Shown: positions 11,104 to 24,092, counted from the first letter of the stretch. The stretch: 64,000 nucleotides of DNA from Asparagopsis taxiformis (GCA_030407315.1 JALQPE010000342.1:25400-89399); one strand, 5' to 3'. Notes: a model not told the origin generated them from the letters alone. Program-made: numbers and translations.

Positions 11104-11205
11104 TGTTGAGTTGATCGTATAATCATCGGTTTATTGTCTCATGACGGTCGGCGGTTGAGGTTTAAATCTAATTCACTAGCTGTAAATACTGTAAGTTATT
11201 CGTCA
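11104..11205 (-). repeat. 5' LTR of Copia A
   Basis: 102 bp, TGACGAA...CTCAACA in element orientation. It is followed on the plus strand by the target duplicate AGTGT. Confidence 0.85.
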
Positions 11206-11382
11206 AGTGTCGCACTATCAGTCATACTTGATCTTTTCCGGCGTCAAACTTTCGTTTATACTTGTCAGGACATACAGATCTACCTTACCTGTCTCAGCCA
11301 ACCAAATCCCTCTATTTGGTCGGTACACACTCATCCACGCTCATCCAAATTCTCGTGGAATACCCCTGAGTGGTCTGCCTTT

Positions 11383-11509
11383 TGTCGGATGATCATACTA
11401 ATCATACATACAATTACAGTAGGAACATACACTAGTATTTAAACCGGCACTGGACAACAGCGCCGACGGAGTAAATATCATCAGGTTGATACCCGTCTCA
11501 TTTACATCA
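11383..11509 (+). repeat. 5' LTR of Copia B
   Basis: 127 bp, TGTCGGATGATCA...TTACATCA. TATTTAAACC serves as a likely TATA element. It shares the first 14 bases and the TATA region with the LTRs of Copia C and D. Confidence 0.9.
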
Positions 11510-11526
11510 GGTTATGGTACCAGACC
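11510..11526 (+). promoter_or_regulatory. Primer-binding site of Copia B
   Basis: GGTTATGGTACCAGACC immediately follows the 5' LTR. It resembles the complement of an initiator tRNA-Met anticodon arm. Confidence 0.65.
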
Positions 11527-11784
11527 TCACTGCGCAAATTTTTCTCCTCCCACCCACCACCAACAAATCAATGATCGCGGCGACTCGCACGAATTAACAC
11601 CGTCGCCATGAATCACCAACTTCAAGATTAACGCCACACACACACACCCGAACGTGCGGTACGTCGCCTACATTACACACGCACAAGAACACGTCGGTTG
11701 GCAGCAGAGCAAGAACTCAAACAATTACCAGAAGACCTATACGCACAAGTACTGATCGAACAACACGACGAGAGTCACAACACC

Positions 11785-14700
11785 ATGCCCGATCCAGAAC
11801 CATCCCCCCTACCCTCTCCTACAGCACCTTCAACACCTTCCACACTCCCTCCTCGTTTTGACATACCACCTCTCTCTGCCAACAACATTCTACAATGGTC
11901 CAGCACTATCGAGTGCCATGCCACCCTTCACGATCTCACCCCTTACCTACAGGACCCGCCTCCACTTACCCCAACAAACCCCACAGATTACAAGACACAC
12001 CTCCAAAAGACAGCCTTAGCCAGGCTACTCGTCCTACCCAACATATCCCCTGAAATACTCCGTGGCCTAAGTCCTTCGCTTCTCGAAAGTCCGACAGCGG
12101 TTCTCTACCAACATCTCAAGACGAAACTAAGTGCAGTCAGCCCACAACACTCGGAGGCAAATCTACGCCGCCGAGCCTACCAACTGGTGTATAACCCGGG
12201 CATGCCAATACAAGAATACATCACGCAACATACCGAACTTCGAGAGCTGATGCTACAAACATCCTTCCCACATATAGAAGATGAAAAAACAACCGTACAA
12301 TTTGTCTTAAATGGACTATACAATGTACCAGAGTATGCATCACTGTTACGAGAACTGGCAAATTTCCATCACTTTCATCGCGGCCAGCGCCCACCACTGG
12401 ACCTAGTGTTCACAATGTTAATAGAACACGAGAACGCAACGGCCGTCACATCAAGGCAACCCCCTACCCAACTGGCACCCATTTACCCAAACCCCAATTT
12501 GTACGCACCTCAATCTCCTACGTACTCAACGGAACCACTGCCTGGGCATCCTAATGGCCAATACCATCACCCAGTACCCACCTCACCAACAAAAGCGCGC
12601 CACCACAAGCGATACACGCTGAGCAAACACAGGCCGCCACCAAGGGGGTACAACGGCAAGTGGTGCACACTACATGGTAGTAAGACACACAACACGAACG
12701 AATGCTTCACGAGACAACACCTCCTCACACAAAATCCCGACACAACACAATCCATACGTTCCAATTACACCCTAGACTCGTCGTTCACACTGCCCTCCAC
12801 CCCTCTCAATCTCTCCCCCATCCACCCCCTCATTAATCCACACCACTCTGCCTCTCCTCCTCAACATCAAACCACATCATTCCATCAATTCACCAGCCGT
12901 CCTCCCTCAATAGCTGACCTTCCCCCGCTTCACACTTCCTCACCACCATGCCACACAGAAATAAACAATGGTTCTGATTACTATCTACTCGACTCTGGCG
13001 CCACGCCAACTCATACCAAACACCGCCATCACACCATGATAGAGTCTCCCTCTGCATCCATCACTGCAGCGGGCATACCGGCAGACATCACACACCAAGG
13101 ACCAATACAACTCCCCATATCACAGCACACTTCACTTTACATACCACATGCTGTCAATATGCCGACAGCACAACACAACCTTTTGTCCGTAGGTCAACTC
13201 ACTTCCTCGTATGATGTTCTCTTTCAGAAAGGGGCTGCATACATCACAAAACAGCAGCCACCACCCCATCAATCACAGATCATCGCGGTTGCCCCCTGTC
13301 ACAACAATCTATACTATCTTCCATAGCCCCTCACAATACTACTCGCATAACACAGCATCCACCTCAATGCAACGGAGCCCGCTCACATCAACAGCCAACC
13401 ACACAAGTAACAAAAGCAAAAAACAAACTCGGCACACCTACGACACCGACAGCTCCACCACCAGCATACAACCCAAAAACTACCAAACCACAACCCTTCC
13501 GCTTATCAGGCTCAAACAAATCCAAAACCTCCACACCACAAGCCCCTCCCTCATATACACCTAGCAATACCAAACCAAAGCGTGTAACATTTTCCAACCC
13601 ACTCATACAGGCCGACCCTCAACAACCCCATACACCGAACACACCAAAACAAACCACGTCACTCCCCAGCAACCCAACACTGCAGAGGCCACCTACACCT
13701 CCCCAAACACACACCAATACCAATACGACCAATAACTCACACGACAAACCAACAGCACGTTCAGGTACACCAACACCCACTCTCCCTCCCTTCCCACCCT
13801 TCAAACAACCCGAAATCGATACGAATACATCATCTAGCAAGCGGGTAACAGTCCAAACCCCGCATAGGCCACCAGCGACACAACCACAGACAGAATTGAC
13901 TCGAGCATATCATGAATGGCATTTGCGACTGGGACACTTACACCCAGCCCGCATACAGAAACTTGCACTCAAAGGCCTAGTACGGGGATTACCCCGCATC
14001 CTCACAAACTCACCACCGCATATTACCTGTACGGGCTGCGCGCTGGGAAAAAAATATTCTGCCCCCTTTCATTCCTCCCCGAGAACAGCCACATTAGGCT
14101 CTCACCTACACACAGACGTCTGTGGTCCTTTCAAGTCTCCCTCCATACATCACAATCGATACTTCGCCACATTCATGGACGAAACAGTCGCTACCTCCAT
14201 GTACACGTGTCTCCCAACAAGAACACCGCTGCCGCGCACATCCAACGTCACATATCCAGAATCCATACATTAACACCGATTCGAATCACGGACATAACAA
14301 TGGACAACGCTAAAGAGTATCACACACACTCTTTGCAACAATTTTACCACCAAGAACACATCACGGTACACCCTACCATTCCCCATACACCACAAGAGAA
14401 CGCCCTTGCTGAGCGGGTCAATAGATCGCTACTGGACACCATCCGATCACTATTGCTCTCCTCTGGACTTCCAGAAACGTTATGGGATTATGCTCTACAC
14501 GCAGCAGTAGACTATCACAATCATTCACCGCATAGCGCTCATAACAAGATCCCGATTACAATGTGGAACGGCACAATTCCTGATGTCACGACACTACTAA
14601 AGTTCGGACAACTTGGCCACATACACAATCGCCACACAAACAACAAACTACGACCCCGAGCATCTCTTGTCCACTATATCGGAAGATTGGACACCACACA

Positions 14701-16455
14701 CTATCACACGTACGACCCACAAACAAACAAAATAGGAAGATGCCGTATCAAGGATTTCAAAACCTATGACCCCAATACTGACCCAGTAGTCACATGCAAT
14801 ACAGCGAACAACAACACACAGAGCAACAATACTAGTCCCGATTACACTCCATTCAGTACTCCGAAAATACTGTCAGACGCCCGGAAAGCACCCGACGCCG
14901 CCGAATGGGCAGTCTCCTGGAATCACGAACTTGACTCCCTCGAAAAGAGAGGAACAATCACGTACATACCGTCAACACAAGTTCCCCCCGATACTAAACT
15001 GTTACCAGTCAAAATGGTACTTAAAACAAAGACTGATGCAAACGGTAACCCCATTACAAGAAAGACAAGATGTAACTTACGCGGCGACCTTCAACGTCCA
15101 CACGAACATTATGATCCAGACAACATTGCCTCTCCCGTAGCCGACCGCGATGCTATACGCACTGCACTATCCATAGCAGCCGCTCATGACTATGATGCAC
15201 ATCACTGGGACATAGAATCTGCATTCCTACATGAAGCCTTTGGCGAAAGCACACCACTTTACATACACCAACCACAACGGTTTGATGGCTCTTACAAGTA
15301 TCCCGGCTATGTCGGTAAAATTACGGGCAACATCTATGGAGCCAAACAAGCGTGCAACACATTCACACGTGGCCTGTCCAAGTACCTAGAGCTCCATAAC
15401 TTCACCCGCTTAACCAGCGAAAGCTGCACTTTCCTGCTACGATCCACACTAGACAACACAAAATTTGTATTCTTCGTCATCACCATTGATGATTTTCTGG
15501 TTGTGTCAAACTGCTCCAAGCTTCGAGAACTCGCCAAACAACAACTACAGGCCAAGTACATCATCAAAGATTTAGGGCCTGTGCGACACATCCTAGGATG
15601 GAAGATTGAACGCACGGACCAAGCTATCACAGTAACACAGCCGACATACATCGCAACGCTATTGGAAACTTTTGGCCTCACAGGAGCAAAAACCGCAACA
15701 ACACCCAACGCATCAGATATACTCAATACAACGGCACATCTTAATGAGTGTCTCGACGTGAAACAATACAACTACAGCTCCCTAGTGGGAAGTCTAAGAT
15801 ACTTAGCAGATTCCACGCGCCCCGATATTGCCTTCATAACAGGCTATCTAGGACGTTTCTCCCATCAACCCAAGAAACTACACTGGCAGGCAGGACTACG
15901 TGTATTGAGATACCTCAAAGAGACACCACACCGCGGCCTCACCTATTCCACAACTCTGACCACCACACTAACAGCATACTCAGACAGTGACTTTGCGGCG
16001 TGTACAAACACAAGACGGTCCACCTCAGGAACAGTCATAATGTACAACAAATCGCCTATCGCGTGGCAATCCAAACGTCAACGCTTCGTAGCTCCGAGCA
16101 CATGGGCAGCCGAATACGTCGCAGGATACCATACGGCACAACACGTGAACTGTATACGGAATCTACTGTCAGACCTTCAACATCCAGAGGCCACACCAAC
16201 AGTGCTATATATGGACAACGCAGGAGCAGTTACCACCGCTAATACTCCTCACCCAACGCCTAAATCTAAGCACATAGACGTGAAATATCACTACCTCAAA
16301 GAACAATCGCACAGGGAAAAATCATAGTCACACACATTCCCTCCAACAAAAACGCTGCAGACGTTCTAACGAAAGCACTCAAACCGGCGCAATTCCGCCA
16401 ACAAGTCCAACTACTCAGCCTTTCACCATCACGCCGCGCGGCGACTGTCGGATGA
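11785..16455 (+). pseudogene. Copia B gag-pol with three single-base frameshifts
   Basis: I chose the ATG at 11785 (MPDPEPSPL) because Copia C has the matching MTDPHPTPL. Gag carries a CX2HX4HX4C knuckle (CTLHGSKTHNTNEC). The protease site is LLDSGATPTH. The integrase has HLRLGHLHPARI, CTGCALGK, TDVCGPF, ITMDNAKEYH and PQENALAERVNRS. The RT has HHWDIESAFLHE and ITIDDFLVV. RNase H has YSDSDFAACTNTRRS, AEYVAGYHTAQH and MDNAGAV. Frame is lost near 13322 (between protease and integrase), near 14181 (in the integrase, just after FATFMDE) and near 16307 (close to the end). Each break is explained by one missing base compared with Copia C. The stop lies inside the start of the 3' LTR, as in C. Confidence 0.9.
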
Positions 16456-16623
16456 TCAATCCGATATTTCGCGTCATGATTCCGAAAGACTTCGTCATCG
16501 GATGATCATACTAATCATACATACAATTACAGTAGGAACATACACTAGTATTTAAACCGGCACTGGACAACAGCGCCGACGGAGTAAATGATCATCAGGT
16601 TGATACCCGTCTCATTTACATCA
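16446..16623 (+). repeat. 3' LTR of Copia B with a 50-bp internal duplication-like insert
   Basis: 178 bp against 127 in the 5' LTR. CGGATGATCA occurs at 16449-16458 and again at 16499-16508, with 40 bp of unrelated sequence between. After the second copy the LTR continues as in the 5' LTR. Confidence 0.85.
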
Positions 16624-16701
16624 CCTTTCTTTATTTCTTGATCGTTGGCGGTATGCCTATAAATACTGAGACTTTACTGTAATTATGTCAGTTATTCGTC
16701 A
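16624..16701 (+). repeat. Relic of a Copia A-type LTR
   Basis: TTGATCGT, a stretch resembling GGCGGTTGAGG, TAAATACT and a final GTTATTCGTCA follow the order seen in the Copia A LTRs (6636-6737), but heavily diverged. Copia B inserted at its left side. Confidence 0.4.
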
Positions 16702-18835
16702 TCACTGACATTCACAGACACAAAATCGAAATACCAAAATCCCCACGGCCAAAATCTAAAAAAAAAACTAAAAACGGCGCCGCCGAGAAATTGTTGCACT
16801 CGCAGGCGCCCCGGTCCGTCCCTCACGGGGCATGAAACAAATGCGGGCCGTACGGTTTTGGCGGCACTATGGAAACACACCACGTCATAATCCGTTTCCT
16901 CGCGGTGCGCACGCCCAAGCCGCATGGGGGTTAATTCGTGACTCTCGAGCGCCATAAACACATACTTGCATCCTCCACAGATCGAGTCTGACAAGCGAAC
17001 GCGTGCGCAACGTGAAGCGATGCTCATGTACGTACCACGTTCCCGCACAACTGGAAACCACGAGCAGTAAGAATCTTCCCTCCCATCTCTGACGTCCCGT
17101 AATCGTAATTGCTGCCGTAGATCAAATTTTCCATAGCGCTAATTGGCGCCTTCTACAGGTCGGTCCTCGCCCCTGGTCATCGAGCCGACCGTGGAGGCTT
17201 GGTCATCAGGACCGCAATCTCCTTTTGTAATACGCAACACAGGCATCTCTCACGATGCGACAATAAGTTCTCCGCGCCTGCGCTTTGAGGCAGAAAAGGT
17301 ATGCGGGCGACCGACGCGCTATGCGATCACGCATCTGGTCACTACCAATTGGCTGTCAGGATGTAGTTCTGCTATCCATGCTCAACTTTCCCGAGGACAC
17401 ATCATGAGGCATTGAAACGACCCATCATTTGCCATTTGACGTCTCTAAACAACCACCCCATTGCCTGCACTGTGTATCGCGCCTCATGTGCAACCGCATT
17501 CGTTCATGCATCGCGCCTCCCAGCATCTGTCGCGTCTTCTTCGCGCTCGTCATACACCCGCATACTCAGATGTCTGTTTACTGGTGCTCACTTTCTCTCT
17601 GACCCGTCATTTCTCCGTAGTGATAATCACCCTTTATGGAAATAGCGCTGGCTGGCTATGATCTGCTTATGACGACTGGAACAATGCACGACGAGGTACT
17701 GAGCGCGGCTCAAAGTTCACCAATTTCGCTTACGGGATGGCTGCCATGCGTTTTTGTCCACGCCACCATTCCAGTTGACAGATCGAGGAAAGAAGGTTGC
17801 ATGCGGCAGTTGACAAGGTGAGCTACCATCGCCTTCATTAACTGGTCATGTGCAGCCACCTTGTGGGCTTTACTGTCAATGAATTCTGCTTTCACTTTCC
17901 GAATACAAAAGGCCCTCAAACTAAAGTCTTGTGCAGATGAAAACGCTAATTCTGATAGCGGAAATCAGCGACGCGAATCTGACTTCCTTTCTCGCGTGCT
18001 CTTTGTACACAGGTGCATGTGGCTGTGACAGAGGCCCGAATCAGAAGAAGGTTTGTACACCATTGAGGACGACATCCTTAATCAGACCCTAACAATGCTA
18101 CAGACAAGGAATTCGTGCGAAGGGAAACTGACAGGAAGGTCTAGGCTAGGAAAGTTTGTTCACCGTACATAGCGTTGGGCTCCTATTGGTAAATGTTTTC
18201 CCATGATGATTTGTAGTGACCATGGACAGTCATGTTTATCTCTGCGCAAGCAAGTTGTAAATCGGCACCATTATGTGTATACTCTCGTACCGTATCCCAA
18301 GCATTCTCGAGTAATTCAACTATTGAAGCTATTCCCTAAAGCATTCAGTCCTCTGTATATTCAACGCCGTCTCACTCCGGCAGGGGTTGCAGTACAATGA
18401 TACGCTTGCGACGAGTCGAATACATCCATTAGGACACCTACGAAACCGACTATAATATCGCCCTCTTGAGCATTTTCCGCCTCTAGTTTTTGCCATCTGC
18501 GCGCTTCCGTCTGGATATCCTTCACTTGACCCCACATCAAGTTGGACTAGGGATCCAACCAGATAATGAGTACGAGACCGCACAATACCCCCATCACTAA
18601 ACGAATTGGAGGGAGAGCGAGTACATCTTCTGGAGAAGATTCTGATTAAAAATTCCGTCGACATGATCCACCGCTCCCATTTCGCAGCATTATCTCTTCG
18701 AATCCACGTTGAATACAATCGACTGCTCCTCGCTTTGAAAATGGATTACCCACAAATTGGAAACATGGCGGTCGAATATTCTCTTCCGGTTGTAATACGT
18801 ATGCATCACTCGTACGGCAGCGTCGTCGAGAAGGG
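16702..18835. other. No gene recognised
   Basis: Short open stretches occur on both strands (for example 16692-17048 minus, 17143-17415 plus, 18606-18848 plus), without recognisable domains or coding continuity. An open stretch at 18606-18835 would run on past the Gypsy E insertion, as described in the findings. The last five bases AAGGG are the left target duplicate of Gypsy E. Confidence 0.5.
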
Positions 18836-19092
18836 TGTAGTCCAGTAGGCGGTCAAGCTATCCCTGAGAAGTTGTGCAGTGCAGATGTCGGTAAGGAGTC
18901 CGGTACCTCCGATCCCAAAGGGACGTAGAGGAAGGGCTTTATATAGTGAATGTAATCCTTTGCTTTCTATCTTCTGTACTAATTATCAAAGGAGAGCAAT
19001 TACGTGTCCTAATGATCCGCAGTACACGTAATTATACTCGATATTTTAGAGTGGGAGGATGAGACATTTCTCAGTATTGCACATTGTCTACA
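18836..19092 (-). repeat. 3' LTR of Gypsy E
   Basis: 257 bp, TGTAGACAATG...GACTACA in element orientation, with TATATAAAGCCC as a likely TATA region. Confidence 0.92.
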
Positions 19093-19114
19093 GCGCCCCA
19101 TGACTGTGTATCAG

Positions 19115-22100
19115 TCATTTAGAGGATAATGTGCATATGGCCTTCTTGGCAATTTTCTTTTTGCAATGTTGCAGAAAGGCCAAGACTGTCTCTGGTGCGT
19201 CTTCAAATATTTGTAGCATAAGTTCCCACGTTATATCATCAGCGTCCGGAAGGCCTTCCCATTCTATCTTGAGCCAGAAGACACCTCGATCGATCTTAAT
19301 ATCCAGAATACGCTCTATGATTTCGTAATGAGCCTCCGTGTGGGTTGCATAGCTCAGTAGATCCTTTGATACTTCTGCACCAACCAATTGGCTATGATAG
19401 TAGTGCAGTCTGGAAGCGTGTACTTTCTCCTTCTCATCAGATATGAGACTGGTTACTTCGTAAACCAGAGGACTCACTATGTCACTGATTCTCTTTGGCC
19501 CTTGCCATTTGTAAGCTAGCTTATGACCAGAGTTGCGTGCCTTTCGCACTAGTACAAAGTCACCTACACAGAAATTGGGCTGAATGAGGTTAACCTTTTT
19601 GTTGTGTGCTGCAATCTCTTTTTCCCTCCTTGCACTGACGAGAATTTCCACATCCTTGTGCATCTGATCTGTAGTTTCCTGTAGCTGACCCATCAAAATA
19701 ACTTGTTTGGCTCTATCAAAAGACAGTGCCTTAATATTTTCACAGTCTGAGCTCAACAACACGTTGATATTGGGCTTTAGAGCCGTCATTACCTCTAGAG
19801 GACATCGATAAATGCCTTCTGGGTTTCTTCCAAGCCTACTAAGAGGAGATTCATTCAATACTCTTTGAACCATCGGTATGCAAGTAGGCCAATCACTAGG
19901 TGCTAGCCGTAATTCAGACAAAAGCGCCTTCACGGCTCTTAATATCTCACGGTTGACCCTTTCCACAGTACCGTTCGCCCATGGCGTATACGTAGTTGTG
20001 AAATGATGTCGTATATCATGTTCATTAGCAAGCAGCTTCATGGTCTCATTGCGAAAGTGAGAGCCCTGATCCGAAGTCCACACATCCATACATGAGAATA
20101 CATCAATCCACTGCCGTATAGATTTAGCTGTATGTTTTGCATCTGCCCGTTGAGAGGGGCAGAGCCACTTGTACGATGAAAAGTCATCACTTAGGACAAG
20201 AACGTATTTGTAGCCTTCTATACCTGGCCCCATATAGAGATAATCAAAGTGTAGCATCTGATTGGGACGGGATGCGTGCGCTGTGCTGGCGAGAGGCCGA
20301 GGTATTTTGTCTCCTGCACGGGAAGAAATGCAATGCAGGCACTTGCGTACAAAAATCTCCACATCCTTTCTAATTCCAGACCATACAAACTCCTTCATAA
20401 TACTGTGCCACGTAGCATCGATACCTCGATGCCCTTTTAGTCCACAATGACCAGCAACTAGTATTTGCATTTGCAATTCTGCTGCTTCGCTTGGAATCCA
20501 AATCTTTCCATCCTTATATAACATTCCATCTTGATAAGTAAAACCTATCTTGTTTTGAGTACAGCTATGTTTGAGCTGTACTTCTTTCACCTTTTCCTTA
20601 TCTGGCCAGTCGAAATCTCGGGATAATGGACTTTCCATCATTTGTGTAGCCTGTACAATAGATCTGACCGCTTTAACAGATGTTCGGGCTGTGTTCCTCC
20701 GGTATCCTTTGAGCCATCTCGTAAGTATGTCTGCAAACACGTTTTTGTTTCCCGAGACGTGCTCAATAGTGTATTGGAAACTTGAAAGGTAAAGGGCCCA
20801 TCTTTGTACCTTTGATACCACATGTCTTCCGAGGGCAGGTTCCAGAGAGCATGGATTGAAGATGAACAGTAGATTACGATGGTCAGTGTACACATGAGTT
20901 ATTCGTGATGCAAACATGTAATCCAGCTTCTGGAAAGTCTGGTATATGGCAAATGCCTCCTTTTCGAACGTAGACCAGTTCATTTCCGCTCCTTTGAAGG
21001 TGGAGCTCATAAAGCGAGTGGCTGGTGCTTCTGCTCAGTCAAGTCTTTGTCTAAGTCCTCTAAAGCACATTGTGTAACCACAGCAGCCAATGCTGATCAG
21101 ATGCATCCGTGTAAATACAAACCTCCATATCGTCCCGTATGTGTGCCAATTTAACAGCATTTCTTAAGCTCTCTTGAAGTTCTAGGAAAGAGTTGTTCTC
21201 CTTTGGCCCCCAAGAGAGTGTAGATAATGCCATATTGCGTACGGAACGGTGAGTACGCTGTCCTGTTCTTTGAAAAGCTTTCTCAAGTATCTTTCGCAAT
21301 GGTTCAATGCGCTCCGCGAATGCAGGTACTGAGCATGCCATCCACTGCATACAATGTATGAATTCACACAGCTCACCAGCAGTAACTGGCTGTTCCATAT
21401 CAGCTAGCCCCGAAATCCTGCTCGGGTCGAACTTTACACCCTCATTGTCTATGATTCTGCCACACCATTTGACCTTAGTTGCGTATAGGGTAGACTTTTT
21501 GGCAGAAATTTTAAGCCTGTATTGACGGCAGATCTTAAAAAATGCTTCCAATACATCCAAGTGTTCTCTCTCCGAGTGAGTATGTATTAAGAAATCATCC
21601 AGCCAAGCCTTGAGATGGCTTGATAACGAATCAAAACAGGGTACAACTGTTGCCTGGAAGTTGGCTACACCGTTTCTGCCTCCCTGTAGAGTTCGAGTAG
21701 AGGAATAAATTCCTATCGGGGTTAGTATGCTGTGATATTCCTGGCTTCCTCCTTCCAATGGCAATTGCCAATATCCACTAACAAAGTCAATTATGGCGAA
21801 CACGGAGCATCCATTCATGTCAGCCAATTCACTCTCTATGTGTGGCATCGGCCACGTCATTGGTACTGTAGCCGCATTTATAGCTCGCAGATCGAAAGTT
21901 ATTCGGAACTTGGAAGGTCCTGCTTTCGCCACGAGCAATGGTGCTGAGACCCATTGTGCATGTGGGTTTTTCCGAACAAAACCGAATTCTTCGGCCTGTC
22001 GGATGAAATTAATGATGAACATTCTTTGCTCTATAGAATACCTTCTTGGCTTAGCCCTGAAAGGTACAGCACCGGCCTTCAGTACGATTTTCATTGGCTC

Positions 22101-23753
22101 CAGCATAGCTGGAGGGTCATTCCCCAATCTACATCTGAACACGTCTTTGTACTGCAGTAACAGGTTCTTCAATCGTTTCACGTCCGATAAACCAGCAATT
22201 TTTGCATCTTGCACCATCATGTTGAGTGCTGTATCGATCTCTTGTGATGTGTCAATGCCTAGCTCCAGTAATGGAAGGTCCTCACTGCTTTCGTAGTCTG
22301 CTTCAGGGCCTGTAGAATGAAAAAAACCGCATGAATTACCCAGCTTCTTGACAGAACCATACGAGTTATTAGGGTTATCTTCGTCAACAAGCTCGGATAT
22401 ATCCACATTACCGCAGTGTCGTTCACATGCCGCAGTCAAAATCTGCTTGGCATCCATTCCCAGCGCCTCGAGGCATTTCCTACCCAGCAGCTGCTGTTGT
22501 AAGGGCTTCAATGCCACGTACCATGTAACATTCCGTAGAGTGAGTGAAGATCCGTGGCGTACATGCAGCTTGATATTAATCTTAACCTTGCGATCACACT
22601 CGACATATATGCGATTTCCGGAGGAGTCCTGCTGCACAGCAAGATCGAACTTAATTGGGGTAGATAATATTTCTACCTTCAATGTATCGTTTCCGAGTCT
22701 TTCAATAGACTTAAACAAGGAGGGACAGAGCAAGTTGATATCAGAACCTATGTCCGTACAGATAATACTTTGTACTTTGTCTGCAAAGGTAGCAACAAAG
22801 TTTGTAGAATTATCGTTCCTCTCTAGAGAAGGCACTGACATTGTGCCACCCTTCACTGCATAAATGCTTCCAGATGATCCTTTTCTTGCTTTTTCGTCTT
22901 GGAACTTCTGATGAAGTTCCCTTTTCTTTTCAACAGAAGTATTCCGGCAGTATCTGAGCAGGTGGCGTTCTGTACAGTCTGGATTAAGACATTTTGGGCG
23001 CATTTGCGTTTTGGAATTGAACGGTTTAGTTTCCCCTTTCATATATCCGTTATTTGTTGTCGCATTTTGCGAAGACCTTAGTTTAGAACCCCCTGTTGTA
23101 TTTCCATTACCAGCTGAAGATCCTTTCTGTATATGCTCAGCTTGTGTACAAACGTAGTGTACAAATTTTTTTCCAGTCGTTTTTCGTTTCTGTCATATAC
23201 TCCAGAGCATGTTTGACTTTGCTCTTCAGTATTGGCGGATATAACTTCTCTGTCAAGAGCTCAGTTGCCTTTGCAGTGTTTGCTTGTATAAACTTTGATA
23301 GTCCTTTCTCCTCCAGTCTTGTGTCAAAATCTATTGCTAATTGCATGATTCGAGCGCGTGGATCAGTTATTTTCGTATTCGTTCTCAATCCAGCTAAGGC
23401 TGAATGAATGAGTTCTGGGTCTGGCTCCGCCCCATCCACTGTATCAGCTAATTCCTTGATCCATTCTTCTAGATGCATTTCTGATAAGTTTTCGACTGAT
23501 ACATTCGGAGCAATCGTATCGAAGTATCCCAACGATGAACCGATCGTAACAGCTGGGGACAAATGGACACACGGTACGTTGCTGGAACCAATGGTGCTCC
23601 ATCTTTCTCTTTTTGTTCAATTTCTAGTTCATAATGTTCCCTGTCTCTTCTGAATTTTGCCGCTTCTGCGGGATCGACAGAGGTTAGTATGGGGTGGCTG
23701 ATTGGCTGAAAAATGACCGGATCCTTGGTTGCAGCACTCCTTGTCGTCACCAT
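19115..23753 (-). pseudogene. Gypsy E gag-pol, four frameshifts
   Basis: The start is the ATG at 23753 (MVTTRSAATKD), matching the start position chosen for F. Gag lies at 23753-23050, with a knuckle CX4CX3HX4C. The protease reads CTDIGSDINLL. The RT has FVSGYWQLPL and an intact catalytic WLDDFLIH (about 21580-21600). RNase H begins IYTDASDQHW. The integrase has the H2C2 finger (HCGLKGHRG, CLHCISSR), HFDYLYMG, WTSDQGSHF and PWANGTVERVN. The C-terminus is a chromodomain (WLKIEWEGLPDADDITWEL). Frame breaks near 23550, 23165, 21100 and 21010 each involve one base in a short homopolymer (a C run, an A run, a G run and a T run). Confidence 0.9.
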
Positions 23754-23828
23754 ATCGAAAACTTGACAATAGAACTGCGCTTTCCAGGAAGCCTGAAGCT
23801 GACTACCGTATCTTCCGGCCGGACGAGA

Positions 23829-23836
23829 GATATATC
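23829..23836 (-). promoter_or_regulatory. Palindrome at the primer-site position of Gypsy E
   Basis: GATATATC directly follows the 5' LTR. There is no TGG start that a tRNA CCA end would pair with. Confidence 0.5.
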
Positions 23837-24092
23837 TGTAGTCCAGTAGGCGGTCAAGCTATCCCTGAGAAGTTGTGCAGTGCAGATGTCGGTAAGGAGT
23901 CCGGTACCTCCGATCCCAAAGGACGTAGAGGAAGGGCTTTATATAGTGAATGTAATCCTTTGCTTTCTATCTTCTGTACTAATTATCAAAGGAGAGCAAT
24001 TACGTGTCCTAATGATCCGCAGTACACGTAATTATACTCGATATTTTAGAGTGGGAGGATGAGACATTTCTCAGTATTGCACATTGTCTACA
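23837..24092 (-). repeat. 5' LTR of Gypsy E
   Basis: 256 bp, one base shorter than the 3' LTR (GGA where the other has GGGA). The following AAGGG is the target duplicate. Confidence 0.92.

Larger units (their letters stand above)
6636..11205 (-). mobile_element. Copia (Ty1) LTR retrotransposon A, old and inactive
   Basis: It is bounded by 102-bp LTRs (6636-6737 and 11104-11205) that differ at about 6 positions. The 5-bp target duplication AGTGT is at 6631-6635 and 11206-11210. On the minus strand the domain order is gag, CHHC knuckle, DSG protease, integrase, reverse transcriptase, RNase H, which is Copia order (integrase before RT). The coding region is broken in many places. It belongs to the same broad lineage as Copia B-D but has different LTRs. 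Confidence 0.9.
11383..16623 (+). mobile_element. Copia LTR retrotransposon B, young but frameshifted
   Basis: LTRs lie at 11383-11509 and 16446-16623, with target duplication CCTTT at 11378-11382 and 16624-16628. Apart from an extra 50 bp in the 3' LTR, the two LTRs differ by about one base, so the insertion is recent. The order is LTR, primer site, gag, protease, integrase, RT, RNase H, LTR. It is closely related to Copia C (46241-51390), with which the protein aligns along its whole length. The right flank is a relic of a Copia A-type LTR, so B appears to have landed in an older element. Confidence 0.93.
18836..24092 (-). mobile_element. Ty3/Gypsy chromovirus-like retrotransposon E, young but frameshifted
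   Basis: LTRs are at 18836-19092 and 23837-24092 (257 and 256 bp, one difference in a G run). The target duplication AAGGG is at 18831-18835 and 24093-24097. The domain order on the minus strand is gag, CCHC-like knuckle, protease, RT, RNase H, integrase, chromodomain, which is the Gypsy order. It is a sister of Gypsy F. A polypurine tract (CATGGGGCGC in element orientation) abuts the 3' LTR. Confidence 0.93.

Noticed and set aside
12567..13606. Antisense and alternative-frame open stretches across Copia B gag
   Set aside because: They mirror the Pro/His/Thr-rich sense frame and carry no domain; the same holds for long antisense frames over Copia C, D and the Gypsy elements.
16692..17048. 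118-codon minus-strand frame beside Copia B
   Set aside because: No domain, aromatic-rich low-complexity end and overlap with a likely relic LTR; a chance frame is more plausible.
18203..18720. Possible remnant of a Gypsy integrase (SDHGQ, RHHYVYTLVPY)
   Set aside because: The resemblance is a few scattered residues with no finger, no second catalytic block and no neighbouring domains.
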